Shown in pieces: positions 63,751 through 64,000 of a DNA stretch of 64,000 nt. Where the stretch lies: assembly GCA_035294325.1 (NCBI GenBank), contig DATGLE010000144.1:1-64000 (forward strand), read 5' to 3'. Origin of the DNA: DATGLE01 sp035294325 (GTDB lineage Bacteria > Chloroflexota > Ktedonobacteria > Ktedonobacterales > Ktedonobacteraceae). The notes beneath the pieces are model-generated. The model made no database searches. It was not told the DNA's origin and worked only from the letters and a program-made list of their open reading frames with translations. The first letter of the stretch is position 1. Each line of letters opens with the position of its first letter. The translations under genes were made by a program, and so were the position numbers.

Positions 63751-63939
63751 ATGCCAGGAGATACAAATGGCACCAGGCCGGGTCAATGGAAAGCTGAACA
63801 GCTACCTCAACGGCTTGGGATAACTATGGAAAAATTTCACGGTACCGCTGGTTTTACTATGGATGAAGCTATCACTGTGGAGCTTGAGCACATCCGCCAA
63901 CAATATCGCAACTTGAGTGACATGGCTCACATGCGCTAA
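63751..63939 (+). CDS. Small soluble protein of unknown function
   Basis: 62 residues from an ATG preceded by GAGGGAGGGAG (MPGDTNGTRPGQWKAEQL, then ITMEKFHGTAGFTMDEAI). It is amphipathic, with no membrane segment, and contains three short helices. The strong ribosome-binding site argues that it is translated. No family recognised. It is divergent from the ETF fusion. The last 60 bases of the window hold nothing further that I can support. Confidence 0.5.
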   Translation: MPGDTNGTRPGQWKAEQLPQRLGITMEKFHGTAGFTMDEAITVELEHIRQQYRNLSDMAHMR

Positions 63940-64000
63940 GAACGGGCTTCCTGGTGCATGGCTCTCAGAGGCCAGGATCAGAGAGAGTCGGAATGCTTGA

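Overview
The window is GC-rich bacterial chromosome, almost fully coding, with about 50 recognisable genes. The gene content fits a Chloroflexota bacterium, most likely class Ktedonobacteria. This is an inference from a HemQ-type coproheme route, a form I aerobic CO dehydrogenase, abundant beta-propeller and lectin-like proteins, a kinase fused to a PQQ-type propeller, a Ub-like/WD40 protein, LLM flavoenzymes and GntR/LacI hybrid regulators. No rRNA, tRNA or CRISPR array was seen.

Layout. 1-3901: tetrapyrrole operon hemD(partial)-hemQ-hemL-hemB. 4406-7590: GH15 glycosidase translationally coupled to an RlmI-like rRNA methyltransferase. 7795-9429: Tat-exported DMFase-like protein. 9987-16357: CO oxidation operon coxM-coxS-coxL-XdhC/YHS fusion-coxG-methyltransferase, facing a second CoxG-like gene. 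17045-17833: an internally deleted IS630 element with intact ends. 18412-25829: divergent SHMT, kinase/propeller protein, PLL-type lectin propeller, ligA. 25892-31988: monooxygenase, PLD-like lipoprotein, H+-pyrophosphatase and CBS/DRTGG pyrophosphatase. 32310-38058: Ub-like/Tat/WD40 protein, prenyl diphosphate synthase, zinc-ribbon membrane protein, folP-folC. 38309-43721: acyl-CoA ligase, a degenerate asparagine-synthetase-like protein, XRE/TPR regulator and a gene split by an in-frame TAG. 43745-50251: carbohydrate ABC importer (binding protein and two permeases, no ATPase) followed by a gamma-glutamyltransferase and faced by a GntR/LacI regulator. 50270-55662: methyltransferase, LLM oxidoreductase, S53 peptidase, HAD phosphatase. 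55777-57707: an AT-richer restriction-modification island (beta-class DNA methyltransferase plus NotI-like nuclease). 57742-63939: MFS exporter, S9 peptidase, EtfB-EtfA fusion and a small ORF.

The most striking unexplained feature is a dispersed, intergenic repeat of about 170-185 bp with ten or more copies. Each has terminal inverted repeats near TA dinucleotides, conserved GC-rich inner boxes and a central 51-69 nt near-perfect palindrome. The palindrome arms differ from copy to copy but remain self-complementary. It looks like a MITE family with a hypervariable hairpin. One copy appears to have lost its hairpin, and two copies end right at the ribosome-binding site of the next gene. Several further long perfect palindromes without the flanking boxes sit at gene ends.
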